Of a DNA stretch of 64,000 nucleotides, positions 23,652 through 34,699 are shown in pieces; position 1 is the first letter of the stretch, and each line of letters begins with the position of its first letter. The notes below the pieces were generated by a model. It was given only the letters and a program-made list of their open reading frames with translations, was not told the DNA's origin and ran no database searches. A program made the position numbers and the translations under genes. The stretch comes from Cryptomeria japonica. Taxonomy: Eukaryota; Streptophyta; Pinopsida; Cupressales; Cupressaceae. The stretch covers positions 602,785,644 to 602,849,643 of the forward strand of contig NC_081415.1 of NCBI RefSeq assembly GCF_030272615.1. Direction: 5' to 3'.

Positions 23652-25127
23652 TGATAACTCAATGATGAAATAATAGTACCAAATAGGTACTGAGAGGGGG
23701 GGTGAATCAAGATAGACAAAAATACACTCTTAAACCAGTTTGTCGGTAGACACTGTGCATTGACAGACAAACAGTAACACCGGCCTTAAACTAGAGTACA
23801 ACCGGCAAAAACCCAGAATAGCTAAGACAAGCATAAACCGGTTGATACCTATCTTCTCATATACTCTAACACTTCATTTCCATTTCACCCTAATACATGA
23901 ACAAGTAATCTACTATCAAAGATATACATATGAGCAACTAGATCAACATGATTTACTGCTTGATAGAAAACAACAAAGCATCACATGAGGAAGACATCAC
24001 ACATAACACACATATTTTTCATGGGGAAATCCAACTGGGAAAAACCACGGTGGGGATGAATACCCACAAGATTTTTTTTGAACTCTTTAGAAGTCTACTT
24101 TGTTAGGAGCCTTGTCTGGTTAAAGACTGATACAATAGGTTCTGTTAGGAACCGATCTTGTTAGGGATCACCCACTTAAGGGATGGCAAGAATACCTAGT
24201 TAAGGGTTAAACCCTATTAAAGGTTACCTTGTTAGAGGATTTCAAGAACTCAATTGTTTTGAGTCACCCTGTTAAAGGATTTACAGCAAGTCGGTTAAAG
24301 CTACCCTGTTAAGGGATTTTCCAACTATTGAGGTGGTTAGAGATCAACAGGTATTACAATGATCTAGTGACAACACTCAATGCCAATGCAGATCTTCTTA
24401 AGATCCTCTTCACCTTCTGCACTTACACTTTGCAGGTATCACTTCTCTCCTTTGGTCTAACAAGAATCACGTATCCCTTCTGTTGGATACACACACACAA
24501 CTTTTGCCAACAACCTTAGAAAGAATCACAACATCGACCTTATAGGAAAATAGATAGGTTGATAGCATAAACCCTAAACCCTACAACTTGTTAGGTTAAG
24601 GAATTCAAACAATTCAATCCTGGCCGTTGAGCACACTGTATTAAATGCAACAATCTTGATCCAATCTCCATCATCCATTTTCCACCGATTTCATAGCAGT
24701 TGATAACCCATCACACATTATCACCGTTTACGGACTCTGCACATTCCCAAGGTAGATAGGAACAATCTCCATCATGCGATATCCTTCACACGCACAAGGC
24801 TTACGTGGTAACACGATCTGTTCTTCATTACATGCTAACTCATCACACAAAATCACCAATTGAGCCACACAAGCTTGAAGCACTTCAACTGGAAACCCTA
24901 AAGTTGAGACTACCAATTGGTAGTCATACAACGCTTCCATGTGTCGGTTCCCATAACCATATGCCAGTTCACCTTGAACAAACACAATGCTTCACTTTGG
25001 CACAAATGTTGGTTCACAGTGTTACACCATTTCTCACCTATGCCAGTTCTCACCTCTTCAGCATATTGACATCAATGACAACATACAATGTCATTATGTC
25101 ATCATACCGGTTCACATAATACCAAAA
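23652..25127 (-). repeat. 3' LTR of element B
   Basis: Plus-strand TGATAACTCAATGATG to CATAATACCAAAA; the sense start TTTTGGTATTATG is a damaged TGTTGGCATTATG. It pairs with 31006-32483. Inside are a CCTATAAGG TATA, a telobox and a degenerate GTTAAGGGATT array. Confidence 0.92.
24538..24584 (-). promoter_or_regulatory. candidate core promoter of the B 3' LTR (telobox plus TATA)
   Basis: In sense order: telobox (plus strand AAACCCTAAACCCTAC, 24569-24584) then CCTATAAGG at 24538-24546. The same pair is kept at the same spacing in the other two LTRs of the family. Confidence 0.5.
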
Positions 25128-25151
25128 TCTCCCCCTTTGGCATTGATGGCA
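25128..25151 (-). promoter_or_regulatory. polypurine tract of element B
   Basis: The sense strand has CCAAAGGGGGAGA directly before the 3' LTR, preceded by CATCAATG as in element A. Confidence 0.85.
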
Positions 25152-25370
25152 ATATACAAAGATATCTCTCTACTTCACATCTTCTCCCCCAATTTCTACA
25201 GATATCTTCTCTACTTCACATCTTCTCCCCATTTGACAACAATGCCAAAGTGGAGGCACAAGCTTCCTTGTTCCATTATGTTTCTCCCTTGAGGAGTAGC
25301 ATCCTTCAACACATCAATCTTGAAGAAAAATTTGACTATGCAATACCTAACTGATGTGGAGCATATACCT
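25152..25370 (-). other. 3' untranslated spacer of element B
   Basis: Short non-coding link between the polyprotein stop and the polypurine tract. It contains a duplicated CTACTTCACATCTTCTCCCC phrase at about 25170 and 25212. Confidence 0.6.
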
Positions 25371-26887
25371 TTAGTTCACCTCCTGAAGGGGAAACACCCC
25401 TAATTCACCTCTTAAGTACATAAATGTAGCCTTTGGGAGAGGCTTGGTGAATATGTCTGCTAATTGCTCCTGACTGGAAACATGTTCCAGTGCAATCTCT
25501 TTGTTCTGAACCTTCTTCCTCAAGAAATGATACTTAAGCTCAACGTGCTTCATTCTAGAATGTAAAACCAGATTCTTGGAGATATTAATTACACTAGTAT
25601 TGTCACAAAATATACTTATCGGTTTAGATATAGGAACTTTGAAGCCATTTAATACATGCTTCATCCAAAATGTTTGAGTGCAGTTCATGAAAGCTGCAAC
25701 ATACTCTGCTTCTGCTATAGACTAAGAGATACAACTCTGCTTCTTACTCATCCATGAGACTAGTCTACCACTGAGAAAGAATGCACCACCAATTGTGCTT
25801 TTCTGTTCATCTATATTGTCTGCCCAATCAGCATCTGTGTATACTTTTAAGTTGAAATCCTTGCTATATGGATACCACAATCCATAGTCAATAGTTCCCT
25901 TCAGATACCTAAGAATCCGCTTGACTGCAACCAAGTGGGATTCTCTTGGGCTTTTCTGGAATCTTGCAGTAATGCCAACTTCATGTGCAATATTCAGTCT
26001 GTTATGCACTACATAATGCAACTTACCAATCATTGATCGGTATTCCTTCTCATCAACCAATGTTGAGTCATCTTATTTGGATAGTTTACAACCGGTCACT
26101 ATCGGAGTACCATCTGGTTTGCTATCTTCCATGCCAAAGGTCTTCAACACCTCTTTGACATACTTGGACTTAGTGATAAAGATTCCATCTTTCATCTGCT
26201 AGATCTACAGTTGAATGAAGAACTTAATCTCCTCAACAAATACCTCATAGATCAGGATCTGATCTCCTTCAGACTTCAAGTAGATATTGCTATCTTCACT
26301 TGTTCTCTCAAATCCAATTTTCACAAGATGGGAATGCAGACGCTCATACCATGCTCTAGGTGCCTAATTTAGACCATATAAGGCTTTATGTAGCCTACAT
26401 ACCATGTCATTGTCTTCAGATAGGGAAAACCCATCTAGTTGCTCAATATACACCTCCTCTTCAAGTACACCATTTAGGAATGCAGATTCTACATCCATTT
26501 GATATACTTTGAAACCTTTAAAAGTTGCATATGCAAGAAGCATACGAACTCCTTCCAATCTAGCTATAGGAGAAAAGGTTTCTCCATAGTCTTCTCCTTC
26601 TTCTTGAGCATATCCTTTGCACACCAATCTGGCTTTGTTCCTAATCACTATGCCATCCTCATTCAGCTTATTTCTGAAAACCCATTTGGTACCAATGACA
26701 TTTTTATGCTACAATCTAGGTACCAAAGACCATGTACCATTTTTATCTATCTAGTCAAGTTCCTCTTCCATTGCCTTGATCCAGTCTTCATCTTTATGAG
26801 CCTCTTTGAATGATTTAGGCTCAAATTCAGAGATCATACATGAGTTTTCTCTGACCTTTCTTCTTGTAAGGATTCCTACATCCTTAT
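25371..26887 (-). pseudogene. reverse transcriptase and RNase H of copia element B
   Basis: C-terminal part of the B polyprotein after solo LTR C. RT motifs: RLVCKGYAQEEG, DYGETFSPIARLEGVRMLL, VYQMDVESAFLNG (first catalytic Asp kept) and KALYGLN followed by a TAG at 26364 where relatives have KQAPRAWY. The second catalytic pair reads Phe-Val-Glu-Glu at 26229-26240 instead of the usual Tyr-x-Asp-Asp. RNase H motifs: VYTDADWAD, AEAEY, ISIFCDNTSVI and LADIFTKPL. Stops include 26364, 25722 and several more TAG; the end is TAA at 25371. Adding the 1,550 bases of C plus TSD puts this in the same phase as the integrase part. Non-functional. Confidence 0.92.
26883..26887. repeat. target site duplication of solo LTR C, left copy
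   Basis: CTTAT here and GTTAT at 28433-28437, four of five identical. Confidence 0.75.
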
Positions 26888-28432
26888 TGATAACTTAATG
26901 ATGAACCACTAGTACCAAACTGGTATTGAGAGGGGGGGGTGAATCAGTACAAACACAAATACAGTCCAAAACCAGTTTGATAGCAAATACTCCAAATGAC
27001 TGACAAACAGGGATATTGGAAAAATAGAGTGCAACTGGTAACATCCAGTATAGCTCAATCAGTCATGAACCGGTCACTCAATAAGCTTCCCTCTTAGCTC
27101 AATACTATAGTATCATTATATTCTCATGCATAAAGAGGTAAACTTAATCATCAGATCTTCACAATAGTGAGTTCAATATGTTTTATAGACAGGTATAAAA
27201 CATAGAACATTCATATGCTTAACAGGTAAAACAAAGCATCATAAGACAAAAGTATTTCACATGACACACATATTTTTCACGTGGAAACCCAACTGGGAAA
27301 AACCACGGTGGGGATGAATACCCACAAGCTACTTTTTGAACTCTTTAGAAGTCTGCTCTATTAGGAGCCTTATCCGATTAAAGACATTACAATAGGTTCT
27401 GCTAGGAACCGATCCTGTTAGGGATCACCCGGTTAAGGGTTAAACTCAGTAGGGTTACCTTGTTAGAGGCTTTCAAGAACTCGATAGCTGAAAGGATCTC
27501 CTAAGCTCTATAGCTTCTCAGAACTCATTAACCTTGAGTTACCCAATTAAGGGATTTGAATCAAGCCTGTTAAGGCTACCCTATTAGGGGATTTTACAAC
27601 TATTGAAGTGGTTAGAGATCAACAGGAATTACAATGATCTGTTAACAACAGTCAATGCTAATGCAGATTCATTTGGGCTCCTCTTTACCTTCTGCACATT
27701 CACTTTGTAGGTATCTCTTCTCTCCTTTGGCTTGGCAAGAATCACGTATCACTTCCCTTGGATACACACTCACAACTTTTGCCAACAACCTTAGAAAGAA
27801 ACACAACATTGACCTTATAGGAAACAGACAGGTCGGTAGCAAAAACCCTAAACCCTAAACCTATTAGGTTAAGCAATTCAAGTGGTCCAATCCCGACCAT
27901 TGAATCATACTGCATTAAATGCAACAGTCTTGAATCGATCTCAAGACATTCTCCATCGTCCATTTTCCACCGATTCCATGGTGGTTGATAACCCATCACA
28001 CATTATCACCGTTTGACAGACTTCGCACATTCCTGAGGTAGATAGGAATAGTCTTCTTCATGCAAGATCTTTCACGCGCATAGAGCTTACGTGGCAACAT
28101 GATCTATCCTCCATTATACTGCTAACTCATCACACAAAGATTATCGATTGAGTCACACAGACTTGAGGTACTCCAACCAGAAATCCTGAAGTGGAAACTA
28201 CCTACCAACTGGTAGTCATACAATGCTTCCATGTGCTGGTTCCCATAACTACATGTCGGTTCACCTTGACATGCTAGTTCACCTTGAACAAATATACTGC
28301 TTCACTTTGGGATATAAACCAGTTCCCTCTTCTCACATATCACATATGCCGGTTCACTTCATAACACATATTGACAACAATGATAACATACAATGTCATT
28401 AGGTCTCCATATCAGTTCACATAATGCCAACA
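26888..28432 (-). repeat. solo LTR C (B family) inserted in the pol of B
   Basis: A 1,545-base LTR closely related to both B LTRs, with plus-strand start TGATAACTTAATGATG and end ATAATGCCAACA (sense TGTTGGCATTAT, the undamaged terminus). No primer-binding site or polypurine tract adjoins it and B's integrase and RT continue in phase on the two sides. It is therefore the product of LTR-LTR recombination of a separate insertion. Confidence 0.92.
27812..27860 (-). promoter_or_regulatory. candidate core promoter of solo LTR C (telobox plus TATA)
   Basis: Telobox AACCCTAAACCCTAAACC at 27843-27860 on plus and CCTATAAGG (sense) at about 27813-27821. Same arrangement as in the B LTRs. Confidence 0.5.
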
Positions 28433-30934
28433 GTTATCTCCTATGATCTGCTTAGGATCATGATTTAGCTTGACATACTGAGGAATGGTCTTAATGGATT
28501 CCTCTTGCTTTTCTTCTTCATCCTCATCTCCATCAGTATCAGCATCTACATCTATCGGTGTAGGAACACTGTTACTGGTATTTGGTTGACTGACAACTAG
28601 TTCCCAAAAGGTTACAACCGGTTCATTTACTGCTTGCTCACTACCGGTTTCCTTAGTTTTCTCAGAGGTTCCATCAACTCTTACATTGATGCTTTCCATA
28701 ATTCTCTGAGTCCTATTATTGAAACACTTGAGAGCTTTGCTCTTGGTGGAATATCCTAGGAATATTCCCTCATCACATTTTATATCAAATTTTCTTTGGT
28801 GTTCACTCCTCTTGATGTAACATTTGCTACCAAACACTCTAAAGTAGCTAACCACAGATGTCTTACTGGTCCAATACTCATAAGGAGTTTTAGCCTTACC
28901 ATTCTTGATGAGTACCTGGTTCATTGTGTAGACTGCAGTGCTCACCTCTTCTCTCCAAAAGATGTGAGCTACCTTTCCTTAAATCAACATGGTTCTAGCT
29001 CCTTCAACCACAGTCCGGTTATTCCTCTCTACTAGGCCATTCTACTATGGAGTCTGGGGTGAAGACAGTTGCCTCTTGATGCCATGTTCTTCATAGTACT
29101 TATTGAATTCACCGGAAGTGAATTCCCCTCCTTGATCATCTCTCAGGCACTTGATCCTTTTACTACTTTCCTTCTCTACTAATGCTCTGAAAGATTTAAA
29201 CTTTACGAAGGCTTCAGACTTGTCTTTTAAGAATGTGACCCACATCATTCTTGAGTAGTCATCAGTGAGAATCATGAAGTAACTATCACCCTGCACACTT
29301 CTAGTTTTCATAGGACCACACAAATCAGTATGCACAAGATCAAGCAAGTTGTCAGCAGTGAAAGATTTACCTTTAAAGTTTGAGGAAGACATTTTCCCCA
29401 ATTGACACTCTCTGCACAAGCTATTATCCGGTTTGCTTAGCACCGGCAACTGTCTAACTGCCTTGATCTTACTAGCCTTCGTAATGTTATCAAACTTTAC
29501 ATGGCAGAGTCTCCTATGCCATATCCAGCTATCATCAAATTTAGCCATAAGACATTTTCTTATATTTGCATTTAGTTGAAATAGGTTACCTTTGGCCTGC
29601 ATGCTGGTGGCCACCAATTCACCATTCTTTCCTTTGATTCTGCAAACTCAATTTTTGAGTTCTAGAGTGAGGCTACTATCATTCAGCTAGGCAACACTCA
29701 GAAGGTTGTGTCTGAGACCATCAACCCAATACACATTATTAGCACTGCTCTTTCCATTCAAAGAGATGGACCCTCTGCCTTTGACCATGCATGATGCATC
29801 ATTGCAAAAGCAAACCACACCACCATCATACTCTTCCAAGGATAGAAACTTTCTCTAGTTACTAGTCATATGGTGAGAACAACCACTGTCAATCATCCAC
29901 TCATTGGAATTATCAAACCGGGAGACAAGAGCCTTCTTGTCTAACACATCTTCCTTGACAACAACAAACACAATATCTTTATTTTCTTCATCCTCTAACT
30001 CCTCATCTATGAAACCTTCATCGACTACCACAAAATAGTTTCTCTAGTTGCCTCCTTTGAATTTCTTGAATCTTTCTGGTTTGTCCTTATTGTCGCCATT
30101 AGGATAGTTTACATCAATATGTCCTATCGGGTTACAAGAAAAGCATTTGAAAGGAAGCTTACCTCTGTATTTGCCAGTTCCTTTAGGATGTTTCCTGGCA
30201 AGGAGAGCTTCAAGTGCCATCAGAATCTCCTCATCATTCATTTCTCTGCTCTGTCTTGGTTCACCACTAGTGCTAGCTTCTTTTCCTTTTCAAGATGGTA
30301 CAATAGAAGCTTTAAAAGTTGATTCAGTCTTTGAAACACTGCCATCAAAGCTGTTTAGCTCATAGGCTATCAGCTTTGCAATGATGGAGTCTAGGGACAC
30401 CTTAGTCTTGTCTATTGATCTCAGCTCCTAAATAGCATCAACCCTTATTGCATAGACCAGCAATAGGGATCTTAGGACTTTGCTTACCATAGTGGAATCT
30501 TCCATTTTACCACCTACACTCTTGATATCTCCAACAACGGTTTTGATTCTTATTCCATACTGTTGACTGGTCTCACCTTCAACCATCCGCATATCTTCAA
30601 ACTTCCCTCTAAGGATTTCTTCCTTAGCTTTTTTTACATGCTCATCACCGCCATAGATATTTTCAAGAGCATCCCATACCTCTTTGGGATTTACCTTATC
30701 TTGGACATCAATAAACTCAATGTCAGATAAACTACTAATTAGGGCTTCCATGACTTGCCCATTCTCCTGCATCTCTCTCTTTTGGTCATCAGTGAGAGTA
30801 CCAGTAGGGGCAACATAGGCATTCTCAACATAGCTCCAGTGTTGAGCACCGATGCTTCTGATGTATATCTTCATTCTATCTTTCCATATCCTGAAATTTT
30901 CTCTGTTAAACTTTGGACCTTCCCTCTTCATCAT
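28433..30934 (-). pseudogene. gag, protease and integrase of copia element B
   Basis: Starts at the Met at 30934, 58 bases inside the primer-binding site. Gag N-terminal part of the UBN2 type (FNRENFRIWKDRMKIYI, WDALENIYGG); a knuckle near 30130-30160 reads C-FS-C-NPIG-H-IDVN-Y, with Tyr replacing the last Cys; protease WMIDSGCSHHMT near 29870-29910; integrase H-C region with CRECQLGK; core with HTDLCGPM, LRDDQGGEF and NGLVERNNRT (Asp, Asp, Glu kept); C-terminal KTPYEYWT and FGSKCYIKR. Stops at 30428, 30044, 29045 and 29042 are TAG, with a TAA near 28979; the double TAG at 29042-29047 sits where relatives usually have Gln-Gln. One phase throughout; not functional. Confidence 0.92.
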
Positions 30935-30991
30935 TAGACTAGGATCTTTACCTCAAGCAGTTAAGCTTATAGCACAGAGGACCTAGAGGAT

Positions 30992-31003
30992 GCTCTGATA
31001 CCA
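30992..31003 (-). promoter_or_regulatory. primer-binding site of element B
   Basis: The sense strand is TGGTATCAGAGC, the standard initiator-Met tRNA complement of copia elements, two bases inside the LTR end at 31006. Confidence 0.92.
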
Positions 31004-31005
31004 AT

Positions 31006-32483
31006 TGATAATGCAATGATGAAATAATAGTACCAAACAGGTACAGAGAGGAAGGGGTGAATCAATACAGACAAAAATACACTTTTAAACTGGTTTGTCA
31101 GCAGACACTATACATTGACAAACAAACAGTAACACCAATCCTAAAATAGAGTACAACCGGCAAAAACCCAGAATAGCTAAGAAAAGGATAAACTGGTTGA
31201 TACCTATATTCTCATATGCTCTAACACTTCATTTCCATTTCACCTTAATACATGAACAAGTAATCTACCATCAAAGATATACATATGAGTAACTAGATCA
31301 ACATGATTTACTGTTGGACAAAAAACAACAAAGTGTCACATGAGGAAGACATCACACATAACACACATATTTTTCATGTGGAAACCCAACTGGGAAAAAC
31401 CACGGTGGGGATGAATACCCACAAGCTTGTTTTTTAACTATTTAGAAGTTCACTCTATTAGGAGCCTTGTCCGATTAAAGATTGATATAATAGGTTCTAT
31501 TAGGAACCGATCCTGTTAGGGATCACCAGGTTAAGGGATGGCAAGAATACTCAATTAAGGGTTAAACCCTATTAAAGGTTACCTTGTTAGAGGATTTCAA
31601 GAACTCAATTGTTTTGAGTCACCCTATGAAAGGATTTATAGCAAGCCGGTGAAAGCTACCCTGTTAAGGGATTTTCCAACTGTTGAGGTGGTTAGAGATC
31701 AATAGGTATTACAATGATCTGGTGACAGCACTCAATGCCAATGTAGATCTGCTTAAGCTCCTCTTCACCTTCTGCACTTACACTTTGCAGGTATCACTTC
31801 TCTCCTTTGGTCTGGCAAGAATCACATATCCCTTCTCTTGGATACACACACACAACTTTTGCCAACAACCTTAGAAAGAATCACAACATCGACCTTATAG
31901 GAAAACAGATAGGTCGGTAGCATAAACCCTAAACCCTAAAACCTATTAGGTTAAGGAATTCAAATGGTTCAATCCTGACTATTGAGCACACTGCATTAAA
32001 TGCAACAGTCTTGATCTAATCTCCATCACCCATTTTCCACCGATTTCATAGTGGCTGATAACCCATCACACGTTATCACCGTTTACAGACTTCACACATT
32101 CCCAAGGTAGATAGGAACAATCTCCTTCATGCAAGATCCTTCACACACACAAGGCTTACGTGGCGACATGATCTGTTCTTCGTTACCATGCTAACTTATC
32201 ACATAAAGTCACCGGTTGAGCCACACAGGCTTGAAGCACTTCAACCGAAAACCTTAAAGTTGAGACTACCAACTGGTAGTCATACAACGCTTCCATGTGC
32301 TGGTTCCCATAGCCATATGTCAGTTCACCTTGAACAAACACACCGCTTCACTTTGGCACAAATGCTGGTTCACAATGTTACACCAGTTCTCACATATGTC
32401 GGTTCTCATCTCTTCAGCATATTAACATCAATGACAACATACAATGTCATTATGTCCTCATACCGGTTCACATAATGCCAATA
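31006..32483 (-). repeat. 5' LTR of element B
   Basis: Plus-strand TGATAATGCAATGATG to CATAATGCCAATA; sense start TATTGGCATTATG. It is bounded by the primer-binding site on one side and the TSD on the other. Confidence 0.92.
31893..31941 (-). promoter_or_regulatory. candidate core promoter of the B 5' LTR (telobox plus TATA)
   Basis: Telobox AAACCCTAAACCCTAAAA at 31924-31941 on plus with a sense CCTATAAGG at 31893-31901. This is the copy that would have driven B's own transcript. Confidence 0.55.
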
Positions 32484-32488
32484 GTCTA
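32484..32488. repeat. target site duplication of element B, right copy
   Basis: GTCTA, partner of GTCAA at 23647-23651. Confidence 0.75.
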
Positions 32489-33185
32489 TTAGTTCATCTT
32501 TTAGCCATTCACCCACATCTATTTTTGCATTATCTTTAATCATATCGTAGGCACTCTTTATGCATAAGCTAGAGACTGAGTTTAACTTATTTGCATGTGT
32601 GGTTTTGTAGCCTAAGATCATACTGATGAATCTGACATTGATATCGGTTACATCATTTACTCTTAAGGATATCTTATCAGATGTTGCACCTGTTAGGTTA
32701 ATCACTAGGTCATTTGAGACCACCTTTATTTTATCAGGCCTGTTACTGGTGGAAGGTAACCCTATCACAGCTTTCACTGCCTCTTTAGTGATTTTGTGAA
32801 TTGAGTCCAACCAAAAGAATGCACCATGTACCCTACTTAAAACCATCGTTATAACATCATTAGGGAAATCCAAAATACTGAGAATTTCAGTGAAACGTAA
32901 GGTTTCTACTATCTTGTGTTCAGCTTTAATATTACCAGAATTATCATAGATTACTGATCTATACATGTTCTTGATTTCTTCATCACCTAATTCTTCTATG
33001 TGACAATGTATGTACATTCTAAGGTCTTCAACAAAAACTACTCCTTTGGGGATTTGAGAAAAAGCACCAACATTATCATCTTTCTTGGTAATCTCAGGAA
33101 CTAACTGAAATATGGGTCTAGGGCGTTTAATCACTTTGACTATAGTAGGGTTTGCTATGAATTCAGGAATAGATGAAGAAGCCAT
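32484..33185 (-). pseudogene. ORF2 of element A, N-terminal part
   Basis: Opens with MASSSIPEFIANPTIVKVIK at 33185 and is open for about 234 codons up to the B insertion, then continues at 23651. I do not recognise it with certainty. The part HGAFFWLDSIHKITKEAVKA followed by VIGLPSTSNRP, LRVNDVTDINVRFISMILGY and the hydrophobic segment after the join resembles in layout the 'putative plant transposon protein' N-terminal domains found next to plant retroelements (Pfam Transposase_32-like); this is a weak inference. The start is chosen because it is the first Met and follows about 340 bases of stop-rich DNA. It has no RT, integrase or protease motif. Confidence 0.75.
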
Positions 33186-33530
33186 GATTATAAATACCTT
33201 TATCTACCTTAGGAATGATTGCTTGATGAATTGCTTCACTTCTTTGCTCGAAATTCCTTTCCTTAGGAATTTTCACGCTCTTCAAAGGTTTGAATACTTG
33301 GTGAAATAAAATTGGAGCCAAAACACTTGATTTATAATGTTAATTTTTCCAACCACCACATTTAATGCTTTTCAGTTAAGTAATGACTTAACTTATTTGC
33401 TGGTATAGAAGTAATTTCAACTTCTCACCATCAACCGAGGGAATAATAGCATGTTTCGCATTTGATTGCCAAACCCTCAAAGGAATTTTCTTCAATTGGA
33501 TGAAGAGTCTCCTGCCCGTCGAGTACTACT
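33186..33530 (-). other. spacer between the gag-like ORF and ORF2 of element A
   Basis: Stop-rich in all frames with no motif seen. It implies ORF2 needs its own initiation, by internal entry, reinitiation or a spliced or subgenomic RNA. Confidence 0.5.
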
Positions 33531-34628
33531 CTATTCTGCCGGTGGAGTGTTACTCTGTTCTACTAGTGGAGAAGTGTTCCTATCACCATTTAGATTTGAT
33601 TTCCTGATCCATTGTTTTGAGAATTCCTACTTTACCTCTTCAACTTTCTCTTTACCTTTCAAACTAAGACCTTTGTTATTTACCGGTGAGGACTTGCTTC
33701 TACAAAATTTAGCAATATGTCCAATCTTGTTACAGCCATAACAAGTCACATTATTTTTCTCAATAGCTTTTCCATATCCTATGTTGGTTTGTGTTCTTTA
33801 TTGATTAGATAAGTGTCCAAATCTTCCACAAACATAATATCTTACATTCATTCTACAATTTTCTAAATTATGACCAACTTTGTTGCACTTTGAACATTGA
33901 CCAGTGGGTGTATTGGTATTCTAATAATTTCTAGATCTACATTGATTTGCTCTATGACCATACCTGTTACAGCTAAAGCATTTGCCATTAAATTTATAAG
34001 CATTTGGTTGTCTTACCGGTTTGCTATGATCATGTGTGTTTGCAGTACCAGAGCATCCACCAGCTTCAAAGCCAAGTCCACAAGTGTCACCATTAAGTTT
34101 TTGATTCTTCAACAAGTCACCAAGTTCTTCTAAGCTTTTCTTGAATTTTTTTTTATGTTGATTTACAGTATCCAGTTCTCTTTCCAGCATACCTTTCTGT
34201 CTCATGAGTTCATTTGAGTTATTTTGTGTATGCATCAAATCTATTTTCAACATATCATTTTCATAACTAAGTCTTGTGTTCTCATTTGCAACATCACTTA
34301 GTCTTCTAGTCAGATTTTCTTCATTCTTCTTCCTATCTTCAATTTCTTTACAAAATCTCATAGTCATATCCTGCATCTCATTCTTTGTTGTCATGTTTTC
34401 TTGTTTCAGCTTGTTTACCAGATCATTAAGAGTTTCTTTTTCATCTCCTTCTTTCTGCATCTTCTCACAAAATTCTCTTCTTTTATTCCTTGCTATAGTG
34501 TAATTCTCTTGAAGTGCTTGAATGATATCCTATGCAGCTTTTAGATCATCTTCAAGTTTGATATTTTTCAATTTTTTTGCATCATATTTTGAGAGAGCTC
34601 CTTCTAATTACTTCATCAAGTTTTCCAT
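33531..34628 (-). pseudogene. coiled-coil and zinc-knuckle gag-like ORF of element A
   Basis: One phase from an ATG at 34628, about 60 bases after the primer-binding site, to a TAG at 33531, with internal stops. Residues 1-185 are heptad-rich and charged (LNDLVNKLKQENMTTKNEM, NENTRLSYENDMLKIDL), a long coiled coil. Then come several knuckles: CFSCNRYGHRANQC, CSKCNKVGHNLENC, a degenerate third with its first Cys lost (YYVCGRFGHLSNQ) and CYGCNKIGHIAKFC. This corresponds to the C-terminal half of some plant copia gags; the UBN2-type N-terminal half is absent. Likely role: RNA binding and packaging. A basic/Glu tail follows. Confidence 0.8.
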
Positions 34629-34685
34629 CTCTACCGGTGTCAAGATCGTCCTCAAGTTGTTAGGCTTCTGAAAATAGAGGACCAA

Positions 34686-34697
34686 GCTCTAATACCA
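34686..34697 (-). promoter_or_regulatory. primer-binding site of element A
   Basis: The sense strand is TGGTATTAGAGC, one change from the initiator-Met site of B, two bases inside the LTR. Confidence 0.9.
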
Positions 34698-34699
34698 AT

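Larger units (their letters stand above)
23652..32483 (-). mobile_element. Ty1/copia element B, full length, nested in A and carrying solo LTR C
   Basis: Two ~1.48-kb LTRs, initiator-Met primer-binding site, polypurine tract and a single-frame gag-PR-IN-RT-RNase H polyprotein in copia order. About 7.3 kb once C is removed. It interrupts ORF2 of element A. A hand alignment of the first ~115 bases of the LTRs shows about 17 differences, mostly transitions, so the insertion is old. It is the only copia element in the window with a complete set of pol domains. Confidence 0.92.

Noticed and set aside
24805-25354. Overlapping plus-strand ORFs up to 104 codons
   Set aside because: Antisense to the B 3' LTR and repeated in the other B LTR; LTR sequence, not genes.
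26888-28432. C as the true 5' LTR of a shorter element made with the B 3' LTR
   Set aside because: Integrase and RT continue in phase across C, a near-matching TSD flanks it, and no primer-binding site adjoins it.
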